Position numbers and translations under genes: made by a program | Part shown: one piece after another, positions 23,905 to 35,019 of the stretch | Numbering within the stretch: position 1 is the stretch's first letter | How the letters are laid out: every line of letters starts with the position of its first letter | Source of the DNA: Strigamia acuminata | Lineage: Eukaryota; Arthropoda; Chilopoda; Geophilomorpha; Linotaeniidae | NCBI GenBank assembly: GCA_949358305.1 | Contig: CASHSZ010000053.1 | Location: 1-64,000 of the forward strand | Reading direction: 5' to 3' | Length of the DNA: 64,000 nucleotides | Notes under the pieces: model-generated | Database searches by the model: none | What the model was told of the DNA's origin: nothing | The model's input: the letters and a program-made list of their open reading frames with translations, nothing else

Positions 23905-24120
23905 CCGAGAGAACCGTGCCGGAGAAAGAAAGTTGGAGTCGAAGCCAGCGAACGAGACTACCGGGAAACATCACGATCATCGTTGCGAACAACGTTGGCA
24001 CGACAAAGACTTTAAAAAGACAGGCACGCTCGGGCACCCGGTGGAAGGCGAATCCTCTCGATGGCGCGTCCCACGCCGAGGGAACCGTGCCGGAGAAAGA
24101 AAGTTGGAGTCGAAGCCAGG
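23905..24120. repeat. Duplicated 45-bp segment, part of an inverted-repeat cluster
   Basis: The segment with GAACCGTGCCGGAGAAAGAA followed by AGTTGGAGTCGAAGCCAG occurs at about 23911 and again at about 24080 in direct orientation. The intervening part (23960-24060) is repeated in inverted orientation at about 24655-24760 (GACTTTAAAAAGACAG versus CTGTCTTTTTTGAAGTC). Confidence 0.75.
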
Positions 24121-24237
24121 CGGCCGAATTCCGCCATCCGGAAGTGCGTTCGTGTCCAGTTGATCGGGGACGGAAAGAAGATCGTGGCTTGCGCGCCCAG
24201 AGACGGATGTTTGTTTGAATTTTAACGAGATGGAAAA

Positions 24238-25157
24238 CGACGGAGTTTTGGTTGCCGGATTCGGTCGTAGCGGGGCACGCCGTTGGTGATGTTCCCGGCG
24301 CGCGATTCAAAGTGGCCAAAGTCGCTAATGTTTCGTTGTTGGCTTTGTACGGGGAGAAAAAGGAAAGACCGAAATCTTAAAATGTGTTTTTTTTTTTGTT
24401 TGTTTGCTTGTTTAGTGGCAAATTTGAATTCGATCGAGTTTCAAAAATAAATCGATCGAAACGTTAAAAACGAGACTTTAACGTAGAATTTCTCATTCGT
24501 TTTAATGGCGGCAACGACTTTTTGATCGGACGACACTATCGTTTATTACAAACAAACAACGGGGTGGCGAATAAACCGAGGGACTTCGGGCGTCGCGTTA
24601 GCATCCAAGAAACAATTAGCTCACCCGCGTGTTCGTCATCTTTGCTCGCCGCCGAGAGGATTTGCCTTCCATCGGGTGCCCGAGCGTGTCTGTCTTTTTT
24701 GAAGTCTTCGTCGCGCCAAACGTTCGCGACGATGATCACGATGTTTCCTCGCAGTTCGCCGACCTCGCGGTTTACCCGCTTCGCTCGTTGGATACGGAAG
24801 GTCGATCGGTTTATTTTTGAATTTTGGTCGCCGAGTTCGAATTTGCCGCCGAATTTGTCGCGCGGTCTCTCGCCGTAATATGTTTTGTTTCTTTTTTTTT
24901 TCTTTCTCGATTTTCTGTTTAATTTTTATTTATTTATTTATTTATTCATTTATTTTTTTATTTATTAATTAATTAATTAATTTTTTTTTTACGAACCAAA
25001 AAAAAAAACACATTTTAAGACCTCGGTCTTTCCTTTTTCTCCCCGTACAAAGCCAACAACGAAACATTTGCGACTTTGGCCAATTTGAATCGCACGCCGG
25101 GAACATCACCAACGGCGTGCCCCGCTACAACCGAATCCGGCAACCAAAACTCCGTCG
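24238..25157. repeat. Inverted repeat, arms about 155 bp
   Basis: Left arm 24238-24397 and right arm 24998-25157 are reverse complements at most positions (CGGAGTTTTGGTTGCCGGAT pairs with ATCCGGCAACCAAAACTCCG). They flank about 600 bp containing the second copy of the 24.0 kb segment and AT-rich sequence. Both arms keep one short reading frame ([19 protein letters not shown]), which may be a fossil coding exon. Confidence 0.8.
24590..24800 (-). pseudogene. Degenerate exon-like fragment (IIVANVWRDEDFKK)
   Basis: On the minus strand a stretch reads GELRGNIVIIVANVWRDEDF and continues Lys/Arg-rich to a GTGAGC donor-like site near 24624. The inverted partner at 23.94-24.06 kb has the same peptide broken between two frames (IIVANN.. 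and RWHDKDFKK). This points to a duplicated exon, at least one copy of which is disrupted. No family recognised. Confidence 0.35.
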
Positions 25158-25363
25158 TCCGCCTCGTTAAATAACAACTACGATTAATGTGGATTTTTTG
25201 TTATTTTTATTTTTATTTTTATTTTTATTTTTTATTTTTAATTAATTAAAACAAATAAAAAGAAATGAAGAAGAAGTCATACAATACAAAAAAAAACAAA
25301 AAAACAAAAAAACAAAAAAAGGTCAAATAAAATCGAATGCACGGTCCACCGATGCTGTCTCCG

Positions 25364-25495
25364 TCATCCCTGGTGGGCGGTCGGTGCTTGAAATCTATGC
25401 GCTTCCACCCAATGGGTAGAGAGATCCTCGAAAAAGGGTGTTTCCGCGCAAAACGGACAGCGTCCGTCGTTGTGTCGGTACACCCGTCTCAGTGC
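25364..25495 (-). CDS. Orphan C2H2-like terminal exon
   Basis: Acceptor TTTCAAG then 44 codons ending in TGA: ALRRVY followed by GRCPFCAETPFFEDLSTHW and VEAH. It is clearly paralogous to the last exon of the 23.0-23.5 kb gene, with the same phase 0 and the same GRCPFCAET core. No matching first or second exon was found upstream before the neighbouring gene ends at 25602. It is either a truncated duplicate or an alternative last exon of that gene. Confidence 0.5.
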   Translation of the reverse strand, partial: ALRRVYRHNDGRCPFCAETPFFEDLSTHWVEAHRFQAPTAHQG

Positions 25496-25601
25496 CTTGA
25501 AAAAAAGAAATAAATAAAAAAAAAAAAGAAGAAGAATTGAAAACAAATGAAACAGGGATAAATAAAAACGAACGAATTAACTAATTAATTAATCGATCAA
25601 T

Positions 25602-26907
25602 TTATTGGTCGACCGGTCGATCGGTCGCGTCGGGGCGCGTTGGAGCGATGGCCCGGTGCTCGCGGTACCCACTCGTCGTGGCCGTGGCCGCGTCCATCGC
25701 CTCGTCCGACTCGGATCGCTCTCGGGTTTCGGTCGGTCCTTCGGCAACGACAATGGTGGCTGGCGGTTGGTCGTCGGGCTCTCGGGTCGGCGAGTGACTC
25801 AACTGGAGACACAATCCCTGAAAAAAAAAAAAAAATTTAAAGTAAAGTAAAGTAAAGTAAAGTAAAGTAAAGTAAAATAAAACAAAGTAAATGGAAAATA
25901 AATTGGCCGGGGTGGGACGGTGTCTAATCGAAATCGAGTTTGACCCCGTGCGCCGTGAAATGGGAAGGGGGGAAAGAGAGAGAGACAGAGACAGACAGAC
26001 ACTCACGTGTTCTTGTCTCGGGCGCTTCTCGAGATCCAACGCCTTTTTTTTTAAGTCCTCCACCTCCACGTCATGAGCCGACTCCGACTCCGGCTCCGAC
26101 TCGAGTGGTCGTCGTTGTTGTTGCTGCCACTGCTGCCACTGCTGCTCTCGCTCCCGCTCCCACTGCTGCTCCGACTGCTCCAGCTCCAATCGCTCCCGCT
26201 CCAATTCCTCCCACTCTCGCTGCTCCCGCTCTCGTTGCTCCCGCTCCTGTCGACGCCACGCCCGCCGATAGACCGCGCTTTCTCGGTCCAACTGTTCGAG
26301 ACGCAAATGGATTTGGCGCTGGTGGGACACCTCTTGTAGTCTCAACCGCTCATCAAGTTCTCTCTTCTTCGCCTCCAACCGTCTTCGCATCTCTCGCTTG
26401 AACCTCTCCAACTCGTCGTCCGTGGTTCGACGCAGTTGTCGTTGCTCCTCTCCCAGCTGGTTTCCCAGCGCCCACAGGAGCCGCGCGGTCGACGGCGGCT
26501 CTTCCTCCCCCTCCTCTCCTTCCTTCTTTTCGAACGGCAGCTCGAATTCGACCGCCCCAGTCTAGAGAGAACGAAGGAACGAACGAATGAACAAAAATAT
26601 TGCGCCGGGTAACGCGGGGCAACGCAAAAATTTTTACTCACTTCGACCTCGAGTTTGACTCCTCGTTTAACGTCGCGCAACATGGCGGCGTCGATCTCGG
26701 TTAGGTCTTCGTCGTCGTTGTCGGCGGCGGCAGTGGCGGCAACGACAGCGCCATTGCCGTCTTCTTCGTCGTCGTCGGTGATGTCAACCTGAAAGCAAAA
26801 TGTTAAGCGGGGCGACGTGACACGTCGAAGAAAATAAACGCGCTCACCGTGACGACGGGAATGGGCGGCCATCTCGGATCCTCGTTTCGTTCGCGGTTCG
26901 GTTCCAT
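25602..26907 (-). CDS. Coiled-coil protein, PRWPPIPV family, copy 2 (4 exons)
   Basis: Exons are 26907-26848, 26788-26642, 26561-26007 and 25817-25602, all in phase 0, giving 325 aa. The N-terminus MEPNRERNEDPRWPPIPVVT matches the copy at 0.25-1.6 kb. It is followed by an acidic Ala-rich exon (VDITDDDEEDG), a long Arg/Glu/Gln coiled-coil exon sharing EEQRQLRRTTDDELERFKRE with copy 1, and a C-terminal exon that is not similar to copy 1. Exon count, exon order and intron phases are conserved between the copies while the C-termini differ. As in copy 1, the ATG follows a CAG acceptor; a donor-like GTAAGT lies upstream near 26986, so a 5' exon is likely. Function unknown. Confidence 0.7.
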
Positions 26908-26993
26908 CTGAAAAACGGAACGAAAAGTTGACGCCGACTGACGAGAACGAAATGGTTGTCGCGGTAATAGCGTTGGAGAAACTTACCACGTTG

Positions 26994-27037
26994 TGTATGT
27001 ATGTATGTATGTATGTATGTATGTATGTATGTATGTA
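26994..27037. repeat. (ATGT)n microsatellite
   Basis: About eleven TATG units, lying in the probable 5'UTR exon of the minus-strand coiled-coil gene. Confidence 0.92.
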
Positions 27038-27124
27038 TGAATGGATAAATGTCTGTCGGTCGTCGAACGAAGTTGGTCGCAAAACGCAGACGTCGCGTGG
27101 TCGGGAAAAGTGCACTCACTCACA

Positions 27125-27126
<2 letters not shown>

Positions 27127-27165
<39 letters not shown>
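27127..27165. repeat. (CT)n microsatellite
   Basis: About nineteen CT units, uninterrupted, followed by CGCGAG. Confidence 0.92.
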
Positions 27166-27167
<2 letters not shown>

Positions 27168-27369
27168 GAGATGTGACGCTAGAGCATGTCGGTCGACCGG
27201 TGACGCGAAAAAGATTAATGAATAAACGACACTAATAATGGCAATAACTGACAACTAATAATTAATAATCAATAATTAATTAATAATCGACGATTAATAA
27301 TCAATAACCGATAATGATTAGTAATAACGACAAACGTCGTCATCGAAAATAGCGACGCTTTGTCTCCGG

Positions 27370-27444
27370 GCCCGGGTGGCCGAGCGGGCAGAGTTACCTG
27401 CCGTACGGAGTTGTGGATCGAGGGTTCGAATCCCGCTCCCGCGA
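27370..27444 (+). tRNA. Degenerate tRNA-like sequence (pseudo-tRNA or SINE head)
   Basis: Contains a consensus internal promoter A box (TGGCCGAGCGG, 27377-27387) and B box (GGTTCGAATCC, 27423-27433) at normal tRNA spacing, with a T arm that pairs except for one position. The acceptor ends pair poorly and no regular anticodon stem forms, so it is unlikely to be a working tRNA. A tRNA-derived SINE head or pseudogene fits better; only one copy was noticed in this window. Confidence 0.5.
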
Positions 27445-27860
27445 GTTTTCGTTTCTGGCAAAGCTGTATTGTCAAACACGCATTCCATTGACATTGCCAT
27501 ACATTGTGCCGTTTCAGTTTGGTCCCTTCTTCGTTTCAGATAGTGATGGTGAACACTCTCCCGCGAGGTTGCGGGAGGGTGGGGGGGAGTCGAAAGATTC
27601 GGCTCTCCTTTTATTTCTTCGTTTTATTTTTTTATTTTCATTTACCGTTCTCATCTTTATTTTCATTCTCGTTTTTTATTTTCGTTTACATGTTTCTATT
27701 ATTTTTATTTCCACGGTGTGTCGGGAGGGCGCGCGAAAACCTACTCGCCCAATCTCCGTGGTCGCATTTTCCAAATTTTGTCACCGGATTTCGCGCTTGC
27801 GGTGGGGATGGGCGCGCGCAGGCTCCGTCGTCGTGCCAGAAACTCCACTGTGTGATGTAG

Positions 27861-27892
<32 letters not shown>

Positions 27893-28088
27893 ACCTAAAC
27901 CACCACCACCACCACCACCACCACCACCACCACCACCACCACCACCATCGTCGTCTCTTCTCTCCTTTTCTTTTAATTTTTGTTAATTTTTGTTAATTTT
28001 TGTTAATTTTGTAATTTTGTAATTTTGTAATTTTGTAATTTTGTAATTTTTGAAATTTTTATTTTTAACTTTTGAATGTACAAATGTA

Positions 28089-28127
<39 letters not shown>

Positions 28128-28203
28128 ATACAATAATCAGACTTTATTCTTCAGTCTTAAAAATATAAAAAAAATAAAAAAAAAAATATTGTAAACCACT
28201 CGT
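27445..28203. other. Interval with tri- and tetranucleotide repeats
   Basis: Holds an (ACC)n tract at 27899-27945, repeated TTTTTGTTAA/TTTTGTAA words at 27975-28055 and an (AATA)n tract at about 28088-28130. On the minus strand about 27895-27720 could be an exon (Asp run, then GGGGDYITQWSFWHDDGACA) preceded by an AG acceptor, but no partner exon was established. Confidence 0.35.
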
Positions 28204-29172
<969 letters not shown>

Positions 29173-29199
29173 CTATTGTATTCTAAATGAAGAAATAAA

Positions 29200-29650
29200 T
29201 GTCAATCTATAAACCGTAGGTGAGTGCATGTGTGGAAGCAAAACAGCATCTTTACTTTCTGCAAAGCCATCTAACCATGGAGGCCGCCATCTTTATTGCC
29301 AAACAGTAAGTCATCAAGTGATACATGGGTTAGAGGCTAACTGCCAACCAACTAACAGTAGAACAAATCATCCACACAGTGGTTGATTTGTTCTTTACAA
29401 ACAAAACATCAACTAAATACAATTCCAGTATTCACACTGGATAAAAACCGGGGCAAACTAATAGATAAACTAAAAACCCAAGCAGACGACAGTCTGGATA
29501 ACACTGTAAAACATGTGTTGATTGAATTTGCAAGACAATCAACACTCGACCTCGAGACATAACACAATGCTAAACAGAAACGCGCCATTGCCGCACTAAT
29601 TCGGAAAGGTGCGACGTATCACACCATATGACGGATCCAAAATCCCAACA
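29200..29650 (-). repeat. 3' LTR of element A
   Basis: 451 bp, apparently the same sequence as 34047-34497. Contains an 11-bp perfect stem (AGAACAAATCA, 29360-29370, with its complement at 29384-29394). Confidence 0.95.
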
Positions 29651-29651
29651 A

Positions 29652-29662
29652 TGCCCCCTCTG
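29652..29662 (-). other. Polypurine tract of element A
   Basis: CAGAGGGGGCA on the minus strand, immediately before the 3' LTR. Expected primer for plus-strand DNA synthesis. Confidence 0.75.
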
Positions 29663-29730
29663 ATCCGCATATGGGCTAACACGGATAACAGAACAACCCG
29701 TAACGCTCACGACCCCCTCACTGCACGACA

Positions 29731-32700
29731 TTATCGTCGCGCCCCGAAAATACTATTGCCAAGGGTCACAAGACGTGGACGTGCCAGCCATTTGGTCAGC
29801 AAGTCCGCCACGTTATTCTCTCCCATAACATGTTTGATATCACCATTTGTAATCCAATAATCTGCGGTCTGGCATTCATCCGACCGCATAACAGACGCTT
29901 CCTTTCGTAAACGCATTAATCTTTTCCATTCGTTTCTTTTGCCACAATGAACTCCCTCTTCTGTCAACGCTTTGATTTTCTTCATTATCCCTTCCCATTC
30001 ATTACTTCTCTCAACTTGTGCAACATCCTTATCAGTATCAGGCCTTATCATGCAGCACAATGAGAAAGGAGTGCAACATGAACATGAACACAATGCGAAT
30101 GGGTTTTCAGGCTCGTCCTTTAATGACGTAAACTCGAACAAGCTCGCATCGTACTCAAAACCGTTATTTTCGCACCAAGCTAGGATTTCAATCCTACTCC
30201 TTAATCTAGTCTTGTCTGGTGCCACGTACGATGTACAAGGTCTTCCTTTATCACGACCTGACTTCCTCGTATACTCAAATCTTTGCCACTCATCAATATT
30301 CAGGGGCAACAGCTGTTGTCCCCCAACATCCCCCGGGCCCCCTCTAATGTTCTTAGTAACCCGTACGGCCTGCTCATACTCTTCTTCATCTTCCGACTGT
30401 GTCGGGCTCTCCTCTGCAGGCGCTTCTGCCGTTCTCGGCTTCAATGTGGGTTTGGGGGTCGTGGGTAATGGCGGTTTCGCCGGTTTTGTCGGTAAAACCC
30501 CTCCAATAGGGGCTTCTCTCTCTACCTGTTGAACAGGTGCTCGCTGCGCAATTTCTTGCGCTACCTGCTGGGCAGGTTCCACTTTGGGTGCCTGTTGCAC
30601 CATTTCTTTCACCGGCTCGAGTTTAGCCGCTGGTGGGGGCACTTTAACTGCCCTCGGGGGTGACGGAGGTGGTGTCGCCACCACACTCTCCTCGTCCGAC
30701 TCAAAACCGTCTTGCGCGGTGTATATGAAATCTCCATTCCATTCCGTTCCTACCCCCTCTGATTTCTTAAACACCTCCTCGTTACAGACTTTATCGTTCC
30801 AATATTCTTCCTCAATAATTTTGACGTGTTTTGAACTGACGACACGCCTATTTTTATGGTCCCAGATCCGGTAACCTGTGGTATTAGTACCGTATCCTAC
30901 AAGGGCCCCAGCCCATGCCCTTTCTTGTAATTTGCCTTGTCTAACTTGGGCCGGGATGTGTACATAGGTCTTCGAGCCTATGCAACGCAAGTGTCTCACG
31001 GACAGCTTCTTGCCCCAAAACACATTATACGGGGCTTTGGAATTTAACTTGGGATGGGGGAACCTATTTTTCAGGTACACTATAGTGCAGACTAATTCCG
31101 CCCATAAATAACTCGGAAACTCATTTTCCAGCATCATTGCTCGTGCACCTTCTAGTATCGTTCGGTTGGCTCTTTCAGCCACCGAATTGGACTCTGGGGA
31201 ATAGGGATTGGTTCTTTCGCATTTGATGCCTTCCTTCTGGGCATATATGTCCCACGCCTTTGACGTGAATTCCCCTCCGTTGTCCGTTCGTATGCGCTTA
31301 ACTTTCCGTGATGTCATTCTCTCGATTTCCCGCTGCCAGGGCTCAAAATGTGCTAATACATCGCCCTTTCTTTTCATTATTCGAATCCACATATAACGTG
31401 AATAGTCGTCAATAATAATTAAATAGTAGCGGCCCCCGCCTAACGAGTTCACCTGCGAGGAGCCCCAAACATCCATGTGGACTAGCTCTAAAGGTCCACT
31501 TGTGGAAATCTCCCCTATCGGGGTGAAGCTAGCTCTAGTGAGCTTTCCCCTAATACAGTGCTCACACTTGCCCATATCTTTATTGGCTAGCTTAACTCCA
31601 CATATGTCGGTGGATCTCGACATTGACACGATCCCATTCGTGTTCAAATGGCCGAATCTCCCATGCCAAAACTCCATGTCTAATGGCTTGTCGTTGTAGA
31701 CTCGTTGTCCAGCCATTTCTTGCTGTTGTCGACCACCGTTCCCATTGCTAACATTGTTAACCAACAACCCCCTCTCACTCAAACTCTTTTTGTTTGCGCC
31801 AGACTGCAAAACGTCGCTATGATTGCGCAAATCGCCATTTTCGTTATTATTAACGCTGGTTTCGGGTTTGGTTAATTCGCTCTTATGACTAGTATGGGTT
31901 AGTAACTGTACGTTTCCACCAGTGCTCTGGTTATCTGCCGCAAGCGCATCCTGTTGCGCAGGAATTGCACTTGCGTTCACATTTGGTAAAATCACTCTAC
32001 AATTAGTTTTATACATTCTGTCGCTTTGCCGCGTTGCTCGTAAAATCGGCTGCGTAATCCTGTTTTTGAAGGAGACCAACTTTCCTTCAGCAATGCGGGT
32101 TACATACCCGGCCTCATCAATTCTGCCTAGACTCATTAAATTCCTCACAAAATTCGGGGCATAATATACATTCTTCAATGTAACAAACCCGCCAGGCACT
32201 TTTTCACCTGAATCTAATCTTAAGTCCCCCACTCCTGCTATTTTAGAGGACCCTTCCCCTAAATGAACGTTAATGTTCGTTAAAGGCCTATAATTGATGA
32301 GCCCATCTTTGCTGAAAGTAAAGTGATCCGTCGCCCCGGTATCAACATACCAGGCGGGATCGGGCGCTCCGCTCGTCACGTATGAGCGTAATGGCAAATT
32401 ATTTTGCCTTTGACTTTCGTCCATCGACACGTAGAATAGAATTGGATTCTCCCCCGATGCCTCGGTCAGGTTGGCTTTCCTGCCACGACCCCGAGCTCTG
32501 CCTCTGCCCCGTGCCCTGCGCTGGCTAAAGTCTGTTTGCGCACCTCCTTGGGGTTTGGGCGACGGGCAGTCGCGGGCAAAGTGTCCAGTGCCTCCACAGC
32601 CGTAGCAGGTCCCCGGTTTGAAATTAGCATTCCTTGGCGCCGTTGACCCAATTCTTTCTTTACATTCCTCGAACTCCGGTCCGAGGAAGTCCATATACTG

Positions 32701-32857
32701 GAAAGCCACATCAATGTCGTGCAATCCCAGCCCCTCTGCATTAACTTCGATTGCTTTCTGGTCGACTCGATCCAGAAATGAGTACATCGACTCATTGTCG
32801 TTGCGTTTGAGGTCTAAAAACTCTCGCCTCAGTCTAGCTCTGTCAAATCTATCCGCC
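29731..32857 (-). CDS. gag-protease-integrase polyprotein of element A, RT deleted
   Basis: Uninterrupted frame open upstream to 32967; the natural start is probably MADRFDRARLRREFLDLKRN at about 32857, aligning with residue ~110 of the element B protein, so the N-terminal gag domain is missing. In order: partial gag, CCHC knuckle (CYGCGGTGHFARDC), Arg/Gly basic patch, aspartic protease (WYVDTGATDHF), zinc-binding pre-integrase (WHGRFGH..CEHC), integrase core with VHMDVW, TDNGGEF and SPESNSVAE (D, D, E present), then the GKKLSVRHLRCIGSK region and a Pro/Glu linker. After NEWEGIMKKIKALTEEG it jumps directly to the tail of RNase H (NNVADLLTKWLARPRL). About 400 residues of RT/RNase H are absent without a frameshift. 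It encodes packaging and integration functions but no polymerase. Confidence 0.9.
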
Positions 32858-32967
32858 ATTTTGCAACTAAATTGCACTGATTCGTAGCACAAACACACTA
32901 AATAAGCAGTTTCACTCGGCAAAAAACACAATTTTCCCCAACCAAAATGAAGGAGAAACAATAACAA

Positions 32968-34029
32968 TCCACCCGTGGGCTAATCTCACTAAGTGAGATG
33001 AAAAACTCCGACACAGTATTTCCCAAGTTCCGACCGGTGCACCTGGGCCCGCGGGACACTTGGTGGCCAGAAATAGCCTGTGTGGAAATAGGATTCCGCT
33101 ACGCGACTGCGTAAAGGGCGGAAAACAGTCTAAATGACCCCAAAACAAAACCTTAAATTCTATACAAAGGTAATTTCGACCCAAATAAATTATCAAACAC
33201 AATAATCGCTGTGAAGATGACTTCCGTGTTGTCTTCACTGCTGAAATCCGTTGTCCTTCACTCGTGCACCTGGCACGAGGCTTAACCGGTCCCTCCGATG
33301 CGCGAATACACTTCACGTGCAAATTCGCGATGCGTTTCGGCTCGTCGCACGAAACGCGTCCAAAACGTGACAATGTCGATCCTAATCGACTCGTACGACT
33401 TCTCTTCGTGTTGTACGAACGTTGGACGTTCGTATCCAGCTCGGAATAGGCGAGCGACGTCTCCAATACGTTGCGGAAATCTGTCTCGATCGCCGCCGAC
33501 GAAAAACGCTTCGTTTTCGCCCAAAAACTGTCCAAATCGACTTGAAACCACTTCCAATCGATTCCTGGGGTCTGGTTCTGGTCCCACGTCGTCAATTCCA
33601 ACGTCGGGATCCACTCGTTGGCTCGAAAACAACTCGAGTACGGCCTCAAACACTCGTCGCACTGGGCGCCGCCATTTTGGAATGACGCGTCATCATGCGA
33701 ATCAAAATGAGAAAACTGGCTTATAAAACGCCGAAATAATTTCGAAAAATACTTCTCAGTGTTCCTGCAGTCTATACAACTGCTTCTACGATGATTTCGA
33801 TCCGTTTCGGCACCGAAATCGTCAAAATCCGTCTTTGCTGCTTCGGGTCGCAATTCGTCGACTTCGCTGCTTTACGAAGCACGCGAAACTCGCTCGTCTG
33901 GTCGGAATGTCGTCGCTCTCGTGCTGCCCGCCGCTCCGGTACCGCTCGTCGACGCGCACAAGACGTTCCTGGCCAGAATTTCGTCGCGAACCCGAAAATC
34001 AACGTTTAAACAACGTTGCACTCACCAAA
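32968..34029 (-). other. Leader of element A
   Basis: About 1.1 kb between primer site and gag. It contains incidental open frames on both strands (one of 313 codons) but no recognisable protein. Similar long leaders occur in elements B and C, so it is probably the packaging and translation leader. Confidence 0.55.
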
Positions 34030-34045
34030 CCATCCTCTGCTACCA
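34030..34045 (-). other. Primer-binding site of element A (iMet tRNA)
   Basis: TGGTAGCAGAGGATGG on the minus strand, one base from the 5' LTR. Complementary to an initiator-Met tRNA 3' end including CCA. Confidence 0.9.
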
Positions 34046-34046
34046 A

Positions 34047-34497
34047 TGTCAATCTATAAACCGTAGGTGAGTGCATGTGTGGAAGCAAAACAGCATCTTT
34101 ACTTTCTGCAAAGCCATCTAACCATGGAGGCCGCCATCTTTATTGCCAAACAGTAAGTCATCAAGTGATACATGGGTTAGAGGCTAACTGCCAACCAACT
34201 AACAGTAGAACAAATCATCCACACAGTGGTTGATTTGTTCTTTACAAACAAAACATCAACTAAATACAATTCCAGTATTCACACTGGATAAAAACCGGGG
34301 CAAACTAATAGATAAACTAAAAACCCAAGCAGACGACAGTCTGGATAACACTGTAAAACATGTGTTGATTGAATTTGCAAGACAATCAACACTCGACCTC
34401 GAGACATAACACAATGCTAAACAGAAACGCGCCATTGCCGCACTAATTCGGAAAGGTGCGACGTATCACACCATATGACGGATCCAAAATCCCAACA
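34047..34497 (-). repeat. 5' LTR of element A
   Basis: 451 bp, TG...CA, apparently identical to 29200-29650; followed by target duplication ATAAA. Confidence 0.95.
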
Positions 34498-34544
34498 ATA
34501 AATAAATACACGGATAAATTAAATAGATAACCTTCGGAAGCGAG

Positions 34545-34969
34545 TGCACCCGCAAAATCCGCACTTTGGGAGTGACTATTCCTCGGATTCCGGCCGGGTC
34601 AAACTCTTCCGGAAAATGTCCGGGGGAATGCTGAGAGTGCCGATAGACGACATTCGATTTTATGTCGTGGGTTTTTGTGCGGTTTGCGCCGTGTTTATTA
34701 TTCGTACGAGATTTGGTATTTTCGCAGGGTTGTTGTCGCGCGAGATTCATCGGGGTAAAGCGAGTTCATCAACGACCTCGCCGGTGAATGTTGGTAAAAA
34801 TCTGTGCAAGTGTTGTCAAATATTGCCGTGATTCGATGGAATTTTTGTCAGACATTGGGAAATTTTTTTTGACTTGTCCAACGCGCCAGTAAATCGAGCG
34901 TCCACACGCGCCCACATGCGTGAACAGTGCACTCGCCCTCCGCGCCCCGTCGGCGTAGGCGCCGGCCGT

Positions 34970-35019
<50 letters not shown>

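Larger units (their letters stand above)
29200..34497 (-). mobile_element. Ty1/copia LTR retrotransposon A, RT-deleted
   Basis: Flanked by 451-bp LTRs (29200-29650 and 34047-34497) that look identical by eye, with TG...CA ends and target duplication ATAAA (29195-29199 and 34498-34502). On the minus strand the order is 5' LTR, iMet primer site, about 1.1-kb leader, one open frame, purine-rich tract and 3' LTR. The pol part lacks reverse transcriptase and most of RNase H, so it cannot move without help from another element. Identical LTRs indicate a recent insertion, hence probable trans-mobilisation. Confidence 0.93.

Noticed and set aside
32912-33853. 313-codon minus-strand frame in the leader of element A
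   Set aside because: Lies between primer site and gag, shows no retroelement or other domain, and overlaps competing frames on the other strand; probably non-coding leader.
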